Origin: Ophioderma brevispina
Lineage: Eukaryota; Echinodermata; Ophiuroidea; Amphilepidida; Ophiodermatidae
Direction: 5' to 3'
Assembly: GCA_023653785.1 (NCBI GenBank)
Contig: JAMKCH010007111.1
Span: 45,595 to 109,594 of the forward strand
DNA length: 64,000 nucleotides
Numbering within the stretch: the stretch's first letter is position 1; each line of letters starts with the position of its first letter. Position numbers and translations under genes: made by a program. Of this stretch, positions 23,754 to 34,632 are shown in pieces. The notes beneath the pieces are model-generated. The model was given only the letters and a program-made list of their open reading frames with translations. It did no database searches and was not told where the DNA came from.

Positions 23754-26700
23754 ACTCAAATGATAAAATTACCTATTTAATGAAAATATTAATTTTAAGA
23801 CAAAAAAATAAAGCTAGGCATTGCTGCTTTATAAAGGATATTGAAATGTGAACTTTTTCGGTTAAAAAAAGAAAAAACCTAAAAAATTAAAAAAAAAAAA
23901 AAAAAGTTTAGGCTTAAGGGTTCTGCTAACCCCGTTGAATTTTGTTTTATCAGCGATGGCTGGGCTATGGCAATCTACATTAATGTCGCACCATTTTTTT
24001 TAGATCTCTTCTGTTTTTATTCTTTTCTAATGTAAGTCATTTATCCAAGGTTGAGAGGGCAAGATATTTTTTTTTTTTTTTTTTAAATTACACCATATGA
24101 AGGGTATAAGCCAACAAAATCAAGATTTTATTAATGTTAATAAAAAAAGAAAAATTAAACTTTTTATTTTTTTAAAGGGAGTTTCCCCAGAAATGCTCAA
24201 ATCAATTGAAATGGCAAAGTCAAACCAGTTGCAAATCATATTTACGTCAAGTTATTAGTTTATAAAGGAATTATCTTGGGATCATTTCATGTTTTTTATG
24301 ATGAAAGTTACTATTCTGAGGTACTTAAATCTTAAAGTGCAAAAGTTTCAGTTAAATCAATTTTTTTTAAAAAACTGCGGTGGGGTGTTAATTATAAAAT
24401 GGCTCCAAAATCAAAATGCGAGAGGCCCCCCTATGGGAAACCAACTTTGTTCGGTTCGTTTTCTTTCTTTGTTTGCCTAAGACAACAATACTTGAAATAA
24501 AATCAAAATAAAAAAAAAAAGAGGCGTTCAAATTTTTGATGGGCGGAAAATGACAATTTTATTTTTGTAAAATGCAATTGTACGCCCTTGCACAAAATGA
24601 AATACTTTTAATCTAATTTAAGTTATTGTCCAAATACCAAGATCCAATTATTACATTTAAGAAATATGGCTGATTTTTGTATGTTAGAATGGGGGGGGGG
24701 GGGGGTCTGGTCTTGGGGCCCAAACCTAATTATATCATTAATCATATCGGATTTCTATGGGTTTTTAAATGTACTAAACAGGAAGCGAAAGTCTTGTGTA
24801 CGTTTAAAATATTACACGAAATCATAAGATAATATTTCCAGAAAAAACGTGCCTCATTTTTTTTTTTGGAGGGTTAGAAAACTATACCCATATTTAAGGA
24901 TTTTACTTGAATAAATACGTATACCACATTTTTTTTTTTCAAAATGTTGTCATTTTAGCAATGTTTGAGTCAGTTTCAAATATTGCAAAGCATTATATGA
25001 TGATTCTCATAAAAAAACCCAGTCTAGGTTATCACCAAGAAGCAAAAAACGACCCCCAATGTGTAATGATTTTTTACTAAAAATTGTTGGTTGGTTTTGT
25101 GGCATAAAACTATAGGTTATTTCTGAGAGTGGAAAAAACGTGCAAGGCAAAGTTTCAGCTTTGAAGGTATGGACAAGAAAAATATACTGATACACAGAAG
25201 AAAGAGTCATGAAAGCAATAGATATGTGCGCAAATAAGTCGTGAAGAAAACTGCATTTTAGCAGCTTGGAAACACCATTTTGGCAGGTTTTTTTCATATT
25301 CCTTCATTTGGAAACAATGCTAGGGCAACTATAATTATGTGTTGTAAATGAGGTGTAAATTCAGAGATGCCAACTCTCCCGTTTTCTGCGGGAGAATCCC
25401 GGTTTTTGCTAGCAAATCTCCCGATTTTCGGTATATATAGGAATTAAAAGAATGTAATAGAGAACAATAAAGTTACAGGGAAAGAGGGCATATCTTATCA
25501 GTGAATAAAAGAAAACATGATTAGAAAGATTTTCAATTATAAAGCCTGGTTTAAACTGGTTGCACGACCATCGTTGTTTTCCGACTTTTGATAGTTCAAA
25601 CATTAATATTTTTATTTAACCATTTAACGGCTGGTTATGCTAAATGTCTTCTGAAGGTTTATTTTAGTTAACTACGTAACTGCAACGGTTTTTTGTCGTG
25701 CAAAGGATTAACCAAACAAAAATGTTGTTATATCGGTTTTGTTTGAAGTTTTCAAGCTTTAAATGTTTAGGCCGTGATACTTACATGACTTTAAAAAAAT
25801 ACAATATACGACTTAGTTTATACAGGCAAGTTACTTAAATGGGGCTGGCAGACGGCGAAGCTCTGTCCATTTTGTCTGGAAAAATATGTATTTATTTTAA
25901 AGAGATCTATTCTCGGAAGCCCATCTTTTGCAAACACTTGGGGGAAAGGTCAATTCTTTAAAAAATCTGAAATCCCTCTGGCCCCGGCTACACCCTGCCA
26001 ATATTCAAACGTTCTTGGACTGGTATTCTTTTAATCATTATTTCGAAGTGTTAAAAATTCTTTGTCGGAAGTTGTAGCAATTTTGCAATATAAATAAACG
26101 GTATTTAAAATTCCTGCACCCATTCTAAAAAACTGACAAATGTTACACCAAAAGCTTTTTGCAAAATCACAATTCTTTGGTACCAAAGAATATATAAAAG
26201 ATTTGTTTTAGAAACTGCCTGAAGTAAAACTCAGGATGGGGCGAAAGTAGGGAGGATGCGCAGTCCCGCCCATCATTTCAGTTAAGAGACTCGCTTATAA
26301 TGTCATAAAGCAGGTCTTGGCAATCTGAATCCAAAATACCTCCAATCTGAAAAAATATTAGTCAAAAATCAGTGGGTAGCTACCGAGGGAAGTGGGATAC
26401 CGGGGAAGTACCCTCCCAGCGACACTTGCAGAGCATAAGGAAAGCTGCGTGTAAAACGTAAAAAATGGCTTGCCTAAAATTATATTTCATTTGCGATACT
26501 GAAATAGCAAGTGGTTAGTAACACTTAAATCTTAAAAGTGATTCACCTTATTCCCCCTCCTATTATAGGCCTATTGGTCAGGATTTGTGTTAACATTTAG
26601 CACGGAGCTGTAAAATCTTCACCTAACCCACTTCACCATGCACCCCAAATAAATCCTACCTCACACCATTTCCAAATTTTAAAGAAACATATTACCAATG

Positions 26701-27446
26701 CAATGCCATAAATAAAGCTGGTGATATTCAATACGTTTTTATGGTAGGCCTAACTTTCAGGTCCTAGATTAAACATTCATCAGTTTTTACCTCAATTTGC
26801 GTTTTAACGAATCACATTTAACTTCTTTTGTTAGTTATCAAGCTAAAAAGACCAATCTTACATAAATCTCGCTCCATAATAGGCGTTCCTTTAATCAAGA
26901 TCATTTTTCGGTAAAAACGACGTTATCCTGGCCCGCTCCCCTCCCCTGGGTATAGGACGTTATACGCTGCGGTGCTCCTTTGAAAACGGGACTTTATTAT
27001 CGTACAGGTAGTTGAATTCGGGACAATATCGTCTGTGGTGTTGGAATTAAACGATTCAAAAAACAAAAAAAAAAAAATTTTACGCTAAATGTGCAACTTT
27101 CACAATTGACACACCCTGGAGTTTTACAGGTATGTTATCTAGTTCTATTAATGCCAACGGATCTTAGTTCCCCTCTCAGTGCACCGGCGGGTTTTTTCTG
27201 AACGTTTGACCGTGCTTTTTAGGGTACATGTAAAATCAGCCTGTTTTAGTCCAAAATGGCTATTTTTTTTAGAAAATTTGCTTGTAAAAATTTTTCCAAT
27301 TTTTTCATCTTGATTTTTTTTCGGGGGGGGGGGGGGGACTTTTTTTGGGGCTATTTTTAGGCAATTTCGACCCCAGAAAAGAAAAAAACATATATAAAAA
27401 AAAAGAAAAAAATTCGCCCCCGACCGACCGAGACCCTAGCTCTTAA
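23754..27446. other. Long A+T-rich stretch without recognised genes
   Basis: This stretch has many A/T homopolymers, a 15-base G run at 24691-24705 and another at 27323-27337. Near 25363-25430 a segment reads ATGCCAACTCTCCCG ... GCGGGAGAATCCCGG ... AATCTCCCGATTTTCGG, with repeated (T)CTCCCG(T/A)TTT units that look like a decayed repeat. Open frames are short and without domains. No splice-site pair bounding a coding-like exon was noticed. Confidence 0.45.
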
Positions 27447-28260
27447 CACTTAAGTGCCCAAGCTAAAAAAAACTTCGTTTTATTGCCCAAGGGGGGGGGG
27501 GGGGGGGGTTCCTAGGGACCCCAACCCAGAACCACTCTTTCCCGGGGAGTTTGATTATGACACTAACACACATAAATGGGTGGTCAGTAAGAACCACATA
27601 CCCACAATAAAAATATTAATCCGAAATTTGCCTAGACCTATGGCCCATTGAATTGTCACTCTTCGAAAACAGGTGGTGCACAGTGTCCAGCCTCAGCAAC
27701 TCCAATAAAGGTTTTGTTTGAACCAAAATAATTCATCTATATATCTCTAGAACAACCAATGAAAACAATCATTGCAAAATATATCAAAATTTATAGCATC
27801 TTGTATTTGTTCTCAGAAACTCAAAAAGCCTTATTTTTCCCATAGACGAACACAGTTAAGAGCAGGCATGACCAAATTAAAATGATGCTATCAGCATATA
27901 AAAGGTTATTTGATTAAGTATTTTATTATTAATTAAGTTACCTCCTAAGGTATATATCTAAGCAAAATAAATCCCCAATTAATTCCTTTAATAATTTATT
28001 AATTAGTTAAAATATCTTGTTTTTTTCACTTCCTTTAAGGGCCCCAAGGGGGGGGGGGGGTTCCTAGGGAGCCCAACCTAATTATTCTAATGAAGCCGTG
28101 GGCGGATTTATTTTTTATTTTGTATCAGGAGAAACCCGTTTTTCATAAATCAGACAATTTGGCAAAAACCTCCTTTAAAAATTGATTGCGTCGTTAACCC
28201 CAGATCGCAAAAAAATCAAATGTTTGGGGTACTATGGACCCCCCCCCCCCTTGGGGCACT
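27447..28260. mobile_element. Element E: TIR element bearing three poly-G tracts
   Basis: The ends read CACTTAAGTGCCCAAG and, on the opposite strand, AGTGCCCCAAG, flanked by TTAA (27443-27446, 28261-28264). The motif GCCCAAG + poly-G + TTCCTAGGGACCCCAA occurs three times: G18 at 27491-27508, G13 at 28048-28060 and, inverted, C12 at 28239-28250. An inverted, full-length diverged copy (E') is at 47221-47933 with its three tracts at matching positions. The body is A+T-rich and without open frames. The internal third motif suggests the element may be a fusion of two units. Confidence 0.8.
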
Positions 28261-28273
28261 TTAAAGCTGTTAA

Positions 28274-28704
28274 AGGAGAACCCGTACAACGGAAAAATAT
28301 TAAACAATATACACTACAAAATAAGAGAAAACGGAAGTATAATTTAACCCTAACATGAATAAAAAACCCCCCCACCTAGTCTGGACCATGTGCTATTAAA
28401 AATCGTGTATACACGTGTTAGCGATACCGGCGGAACGTTTGCGTCAACATGCCATAGGAAAAAATAAACACATGAAAGCACACGTGTGTGAAGGTGTATG
28501 ACGCTAATGTGCCGTTCGTATCGTATAACACAAATACATATCACATATACACTAGCGCGAAGTTCAAATAGCGCAGTGTCACAACAAAATGTTTTAATTC
28601 CATCTTTACGGTTAGTATAATTCCCGTTTCCATGAAAACACTCCATATGGTTCAATAATTGTTTTATAGCGGATATTGTATAAGTTATCTTGTACAGGTT
28701 CTCC
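28274..28704. mobile_element. 431-bp TTAA-flanked MITE
   Basis: TTAA lies at 28270-28273 and 28705-28708. The left end AGGAGAACCCGTACAA matches the opposite-strand right end GGAGAACCTGTACAA. The 126-codon minus-strand open frame at 28350-28730 spans most of the element and its right flank. It resembles no known protein and its frame runs out through the terminus, so I treat it as a shadow. Confidence 0.7.
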
Positions 28705-28782
28705 TTAAGGTACGCTAGCCCGTAAAGCACGGTTTTCTTTTTCGTCGCCTAATCTACTATTTTCTCATTACCACCAGTGAAA

Positions 28783-29135
28783 TGTTAGGTCTAAAATTTT
28801 GGTTTGCGACTTATGAGCGAAAAGTTTAAATTTTCGTAAAACCAATATTAGGATTTTTTTAGAGTCCCTAGGGGCTTACAAATTCTCACATCAAATTAAT
28901 CGAAATCTTGGCGCGAACCTTTACAGAATGGGGGTCTTGGGTCAAACGCGTTCATTTAAGATGAACACTTTATTATTTATAACTATCATTAATCGATCCC
29001 GCTTTAATAATGGGTTCAAGAATGCTACGACTCTAGATACAAAATTCTTTCCCTTTCTCTCTTCAATCTTCAAAATCAATACAGACATGCAAACGATAGT
29101 TGATAATTATCCCTTCCTGCATATCACATCTTGCA
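28783..29135. repeat. Fragment of block A/B
   Basis: It matches block A near 14110-14400 and block B near 44345-44640. Shared landmarks are GGGGCTTA, CACATCAAATTAATCGAAAT, a TTTACAGA(A)TGGGG stretch, GGGTCAAA, TTCATT(T/C)AAGATGAACA, TTCTTTCCCTTTCTCTCTTC and AATCAATACAGACATGCAAA. Orientation is direct. It shows that pieces of this large repeat also travel or persist alone. Confidence 0.75.
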
Positions 29136-31199
29136 GTTACTTTCCATTTTTCCTATTCACTGTGCACACAGAGCATTCAATAGGCCCGTGACCTGTCATT
29201 CGTACTCTGTGCTTTACGCATAGGACATGAAAACTCGCGTCGTTGCGAGAAAAGTGCTCAAGGGATTTTCTCCGTAGAAGCTCTAATTGTAGAAATAATT
29301 ATCATCAACACATATGTAAATTTTATTATGATCGAACATTCAGACAAATCCGAAAATTGTTAGTTTTATAAAGAGTGATATTTTGGTAGGGTATAATGCC
29401 AACTCTAAATGGCATAATCACCAGGGGTTGCTAGCAGATTTCAGAGGGCTCCTTTTTGGTAAACGGTTAGACGTATACTCTTCGATACGCTGACATTCAG
29501 ATAAGCTTATTTTCTATAAGGTGGTGTAATTTGGTTGACATATGGTGCTAAAAGACCGAAACGACCATTTCTAAGCAGGCTTCCAACATTTGTAAAAACA
29601 GGCCTACTCGCCCCCAATGTTCATGCACACAGTGGTGTGGGTAATCGCTCATCCATAGCTGTCATTGATCAGATGATTGGATGTTCCCGTGCAGTGGGAA
29701 ATCATTTACAGAAGGTCAAACTTTGGAATGAATTCATGCACAACGATTTGGTGGGTGGGCAAAAGGTCGTGGCCCGTTTACAGAGGACACTAACTGCACT
29801 ATGGATAGACCAACTAAAGAGACATTTTCTGTAACAAAATCGCCCCAAGAGAGGCATACCCCTCAAAAAATAGGTTTCCTTCATAGTTTCAACATGGAGG
29901 GGCCTTTGGTCACATTAACTAATATGACAATTATTAACCTCCTCAATCCTGGTTGCCAGGTTACGACCAAAACACAAAAAACACTTAATTTTCTATAGTT
30001 TCCAACTTTTTCACCATTTTTTGAAGACCTTAACATTCCTGATTGAATGCCACGGCCACCCGCATGAAAACATCTATTAACAACATAACAGTTCATATCA
30101 GGCATAAGCTATCTTTTAACCTTTTCAAAATTATTTAAACTTTTTTATTTTTTTTATTTGTTCTTGTGTAATTACTTTTTGGATTTGTTTTTGGTGTTTT
30201 GCATAATTTTTGGATTACCCTGAAAATGACCTTTTTTAATATTCCAAAAATCCCAAGTTAACGCTTGTTGGGTAGTATGAATTTTGTTGTGGTTGTACAA
30301 TGCTTTGGTCATGTTCACAAATAAAAACCACTTGGGGATAGCAGCAATTAACGGACAATTGTTTTGCCAGGAAAAACTGACATTTTTGCAGAAATTCTAC
30401 ATATCGGCATGTACTAAAATGGTATTTTATTACCATTAATTGTGTAATATAAGATGTATACAGAGGCAAAGCGGCAATGGCAAACACATGATAAAATCTC
30501 TATCTACTCAAAAGTGAATATGGAGGGTTTTTTAACCATTACACCGCTATTTCTTAAAAAGTGTTGCCAGAATACACCAATGGCCGAACACTATGTTTGG
30601 TAAAAAACCACTATTCTCTTATATTTAACACTTCATAAACTAATGTTGTTTTTTTGTCACCATTTGATGCTTTTAAAAGTTCTGACGGTGAAGATTAAGA
30701 ATCTTAAATATTATTCAGATTTTGGGAAACCTTCAAATTTTTTAGTTTAGAGAGATCTGTAGCTCCTTACATGAGCAATCTTTCACGAAATGTTCTAGTT
30801 TTTCCACAACAAACTTGCTGTTTTTGAGTTTTAGCTATACAGATTTATAAATATCCTTCATTTGTAAACTATTGGTTCAAGCTTATTAGATGTTACCAGC
30901 TGACAATGACATACATTGCATTCTCTTGAATTGGGACCACATGGAATATGCCGAAAACTCTCTAAATAGCAACTCTAAGTATTGCTTCAGGTGCTGCTCA
31001 AAGACCTGCCTTACAAACGCCAAACCTATCAACACTTAGATTGTATATTCCCCACCCGTCCACAGATTTCGTTTGGGTCGACGTGGAAATTGAGACACAA
31101 AACATGTTACGATTTAATGTTTCTAATGACACATGTTCCTGCGCTTTTCCACTGACCACCTTGTAATGCTCTTTGTGCCAATTTGCCATAAGGCACCGA
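29136..31199. other. Unassigned stretch, no gene seen
   Basis: The longest open frame (29535-29834, plus) has no recognisable domain and no start-context or splice support. The remainder is A+T-rich with T runs. No terminal repeats were found. Confidence 0.45.
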
Positions 31200-31710
31200 T
31201 AAATCAGGTTTCTCGTCGATAAACAAGTTTTTTCCAAAAACTTTGCATTTCAAATTCATTAAAACACAGGTTTTTTTGACTGATAAACTAAGAAACCTAA
31301 AAAAGGAAGAAGATTTTTCGACTGTAAACTATCAAACCAACCTGGGTTTTTTTTTTCAATCGAAAAAACCAGTTTTTTTATCGATAGCACGGTTTTTTTT
31401 AATAACCCCGGTTTTTCGACGAAACATTTTACACTAGTTTTAATATAAACTAGCTTTTTGAATCGGATAAAATGTTGGTTATTTTTATTGAAAAAAAACA
31501 GGTTTAATCAATCGGAACCTGGTTTAGGAAACACACAAAGGTTTTTATCTTTATGTGAAATCGTGACACAGGCAGGTATGACTTCGTACCAATAGAAGAG
31601 AAACATGTTTGCTTTTTCATCTATGAACCAGGCAAGAAATAAGTTTATCATAAGAGTTTCTTTTCAAATCAATAACCCTTGTTTTTAGAAGAAAAACCAG
31701 GTTTATATCT
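31200..31710. repeat. Degenerate tandem array of CTGGTTTTT-type units
   Basis: Units of roughly 25-35 bases recur imperfectly: AAACAAGTTTTTTCC, ACACAGGTTTTTTTGACTGA, CAACCTGGGTTTTTTTTTTC, AAACCAGTTTTTTTATCGAT, CACGGTTTTTTTTAATAA, CCCGGTTTTTCGACGAAA, GAACCTGGTTTAGG and AACCAGGTTTATATC. A small related patch (AAACCAGGTTCTTGACCGAT, AAATCTGGTTTTTAAATTGA) lies at 33296-33340. This looks like an old minisatellite. Confidence 0.65.
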
Positions 31711-31917
31711 GCCCTCTCAAATTCAAAGAGTCACTTTCACTCTTTTACAGTGACTACATCCCCTCCCCCTCCAAAATATTCTTTTTGGTCACATTTACAA
31801 AATGCTATCATTTTATCACCTTTCAACAATTTTTTTGTTTATTTACCCTTGATAATTTGAACAGGCGAACATCGTATTTACTTCCCCTCCGAATGTCGTT
31901 ATCACTAAAACACGCGA

Positions 31918-32118
31918 TAATACAACAACCCACCCCATCCCAACAACCCCGCACACCCCACCCCATCCACCACAACCCTGCCAAAACCCAACAACCACCC
32001 CTCAACAACCCGCCAACAAACCCACCCCAAAACCCGCAACACCCACCCCAACAACCCGCAACACCCACCCCCTCCCAGACACTCCCCAACACCCCCCCGC
32101 AATACCTAACCCCCCTTC
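31918..32118 (+). repeat. A/C-only low-complexity tract
   Basis: About 200 bases made almost wholly of C and A, with ACAACCC, CACCCCA and CCCAACAACCC blocks and very few G or T. The proline-rich plus frame and glycine/tryptophan-rich minus frames are consequences of composition. This is strong strand asymmetry rather than coding sequence. Confidence 0.85.
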
Positions 32119-32199
32119 CCTAAGTGACATAGTAGTCGGCAGGTAGCGAGGAAGTTTGCCTACCCGATTACCCGTTTCAAGATATCAGCAATTATGTCA

Positions 32200-32615
32200 T
32201 ATTTAATTATCTCATTTGCATACCTAAGCCGAATATATCACATACTTTCAAATGCAAAAAAATGTGCCCATGATAGGCTTTCATGCAGCGGCGGGAATTT
32301 TGAGTCTCCCAAGTACATTGTCATTGATGCTGATTTGTGCATAACTAATTAGCTCATTGCATACTCAATTTGCCCAAATACGTCCAAAATCTATCAGTCA
32401 GGGTCGAGAACTCTTCAGCCCGCTTCCTTCCACGCAGGTACATCATTATACCCTTCCATAACTCCAGAAAATTGTACCCAGGCCTTGCATGAAAATTAAT
32501 GCAAATTAGATACTAATTAATCATATTTTACGCCCAAATCTACTCAGGTCGAGACTCATCAACCTGCCGTCTTTCCACCAAGTTACATCATTGTTTTGCC
32601 CTTACTGTAAATCCA
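32200..32615. repeat. Degenerate tandem repeat, unit about 160 bp
   Basis: TTAATTATCTCATTTGCATACC (32201), AACTAATTAGCTCATTGCATAC (32343) and TGCAAATTAGATACTAATTAAT (32500) begin successive units. Each is followed by CCAAAT(A)C(G)T..(T)CAGGTCGAGA-CTC and CCACC/CGCA(G)G(G)TTACATCATT stretches. Two full units and part of a third can be aligned. Confidence 0.55.
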
Positions 32616-32639
32616 GATAAACGTATACAACGTGGGGTT

Positions 32640-33390
32640 TACATTTTTTCATCCACAGACGGATCACCTGACGGACGCTGCTCATTTTATAGTCCCGTTT
32701 CCGACTTTGTGCGGCGGGGACAATAATGGTCATTTATCGGTTGTAATATTAAGATTACTTTGATTACATTACAAAAAATAAAAAAGTGTGTGAAATTTCA
32801 CTCTGTTGCACTTGGAGAGAGTAATCCGTAAGCAAGATTTCGAAGAAAACTGGGTTTTTTTGTCGCCTGCCTAATAAGCGCACGGAAGCGCAACATAGGG
32901 TTCACTCTGTTCCAATGTTGTATGTTGATGTCTGTTGTTGTCTGCTGTGTTGTTGAGGTCTGTTGCATCTGCAAAAAAGGGTTGCCATTGCCTTGAATAT
33001 CCGCAATTTCTTCGTGGATTTAAACCAAACATGAGGAACCCTATTGTTGATGAGGTAAAAGGTCATATGCCGAGTTCAAAGTAATGTGATGTCAAGTTAA
33101 ACTGATTGTCCTTTGTCAAATGTAAAATGACCTCCCCTCAATTGAACCGTTGAAGTGAATTGGACCAAACTTGAGTCATAGATGGAACATGATCCCTCAT
33201 TTGTTGATGCGGTCACATGTCACATGCCAATCATTTTACAAACACGCGGATGGAAGGAGATAATTGCGGTCAAAGACCGATGTATTTTTTGATCAAAACC
33301 AGGTTCTTGACCGATAAAATCTGGTTTTTAAATTGAAAACCATGCTCTTTCAATAAGGATAAGGATGTTACGTGGGTTTGAGGGGGGGGT
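32640..33390. other. Unassigned stretch
   Basis: No gene was recognised. It contains TGTTGTCTGCTGTGTTGTTG-like low complexity near 32920-32960 and AAGGTCA-type motifs at 33059 and nearby. Confidence 0.4.
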
Positions 33391-33392
33391 GG

Positions 33393-33990
33393 GGTTGGTC
33401 AAAACGAGGTTAGTGTTCTCCTGAGCATGTCAACCTCATCATCAAAATCCATATTTTTAGAACACTTATCAAATTTCCCAGTAGGTATTAAAAAAAAATA
33501 GGGGTGGAGTGCGGGATAAGGGGGGGGGGTTTGGCGTTGGGGGGGGCTTGTGAGAGATTGTTGGTCTACCACATCATTTATCATTTTATTATATATAGAG
33601 GTCAAAAGATGTTGATGTTCTCCTAACCATGTCCAAACCTAAGCATCACAATTCACGTCTTTATTGAAGGACTGTCTAATTTCCCTAGGTAGTTTTTTGG
33701 GGAACTTTGGGTGTGGGGGTAGGGTTAAGGGTGGGTAGGGTTGGAGTGGATGGGTGGGTGGAAACTTGGTGGTCTATGACATTATATATAGAGTCAAAAG
33801 AGGCAAGTTTACTCCAGAGCATGTCAAACTAAGCATGACAATCTATGTGCATTGAAAATGTTCCACTTTCCCTAAGGTAGGTATTTTGGGGGATTTTTTT
33901 TTGGGGGGGGGGGGATACGGTCGTAAGGATTGGTGCGGGCGTGAGTGTGGTCTGTAGGGTGATGATGAGAATCCGAGGGTTGAGTTGTGG
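33393..33990. repeat. Three G-rich tandem units of about 200 bp
   Basis: GGTCAAAA(C/G)... begins units near 33397, 33600 and 33792. Each carries CTCC(T/A)(G/A)A(G/C)CATGTC(C)AA, then a variant of GCAT(C/G)ACAAT, then AATTTCCC / CTTTCCCTA(A)GGTAG, and ends in a G-rich stretch. G runs of 8, 10, 7 and 12 bases occur, plus GGGGGTAGGGTTAAGGG-type sequence at 33714-33740 with clear G-quadruplex potential. Overlapping frames are artefacts of composition. Confidence 0.75.
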
Positions 33991-34479
33991 GGCAGGTGAG
34001 GGTTGCTGAAGTAGAGGACAACCCATAATGAAATATTGCTGGGGTTATAATTCACCTATGCTTTGCTTGAACATCTACTTGCACTGTAGTTACAGTTTAT
34101 GGGCGGGGAGTGGGGGCAGCGCTAGTCTGTGAGAATGGGGGTAATTAACAATATCACTGTGGAACCTGTCATGCTGCTACAACTACAAGAACAAAAAAAA
34201 AGGTTAAAAAAATAAAATATGTGAACCTTATTATTTAGAATAATGCATTATTTTGCACTGGCCTGATGTTTCATTTAATGGAAAAGTACCACTTTCTGGC
34301 AAACACTTCAAGGTACTATAAAGGCCAAACTTCATTTAATTTCTACACAAGTACCATAACCGGCTTGTCTACCCTCATAAAAAAATAGCTGCCCTGGAGG
34401 AGCGTTACCTTGGAGTTTATTTCAAATTAATATATGATTTTTTACAACAAATAGTAATTTGACTAAAACACCCCTTTTA

Positions 34480-34630
34480 AAATAATGGTATCTTCCAAAC
34501 GAAAATCCTGCAATGTCCTGGCCTTGTTTTTTGAAGAGCAAAACCCCGGGTATCTGTTTGTATTATTTTTAGGAAATACTCAAGGACGAAACAACATTGA
34601 CCACAGCGGGCTCGAACCCACAACTTTGGG
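34480..34630 (-). mobile_element. tRNA-SINE fragment
   Basis: On the minus strand GGGTTCGAGCCC (34608-34619) is a good Pol III B box. It is followed by GCTGTGGTCAATG and then TTGTTTCGTCCTTGAG, the same arrangement as B box + CAATGCGTTGTGC... in the SINE at 500-788. No A box or typical tail was found, so this is a fragment. The plus-strand open frame across it is a shadow. Confidence 0.6.
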
Positions 34631-34632
34631 CG

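Noticed and set aside
28350..28730. 126-codon minus-strand frame
   Set aside because: It coincides with a TTAA-flanked MITE and runs through its terminus; no domain.
31785..32123. Proline-rich protein of 112 codons
   Set aside because: Entirely explained by the A/C-only low-complexity tract.
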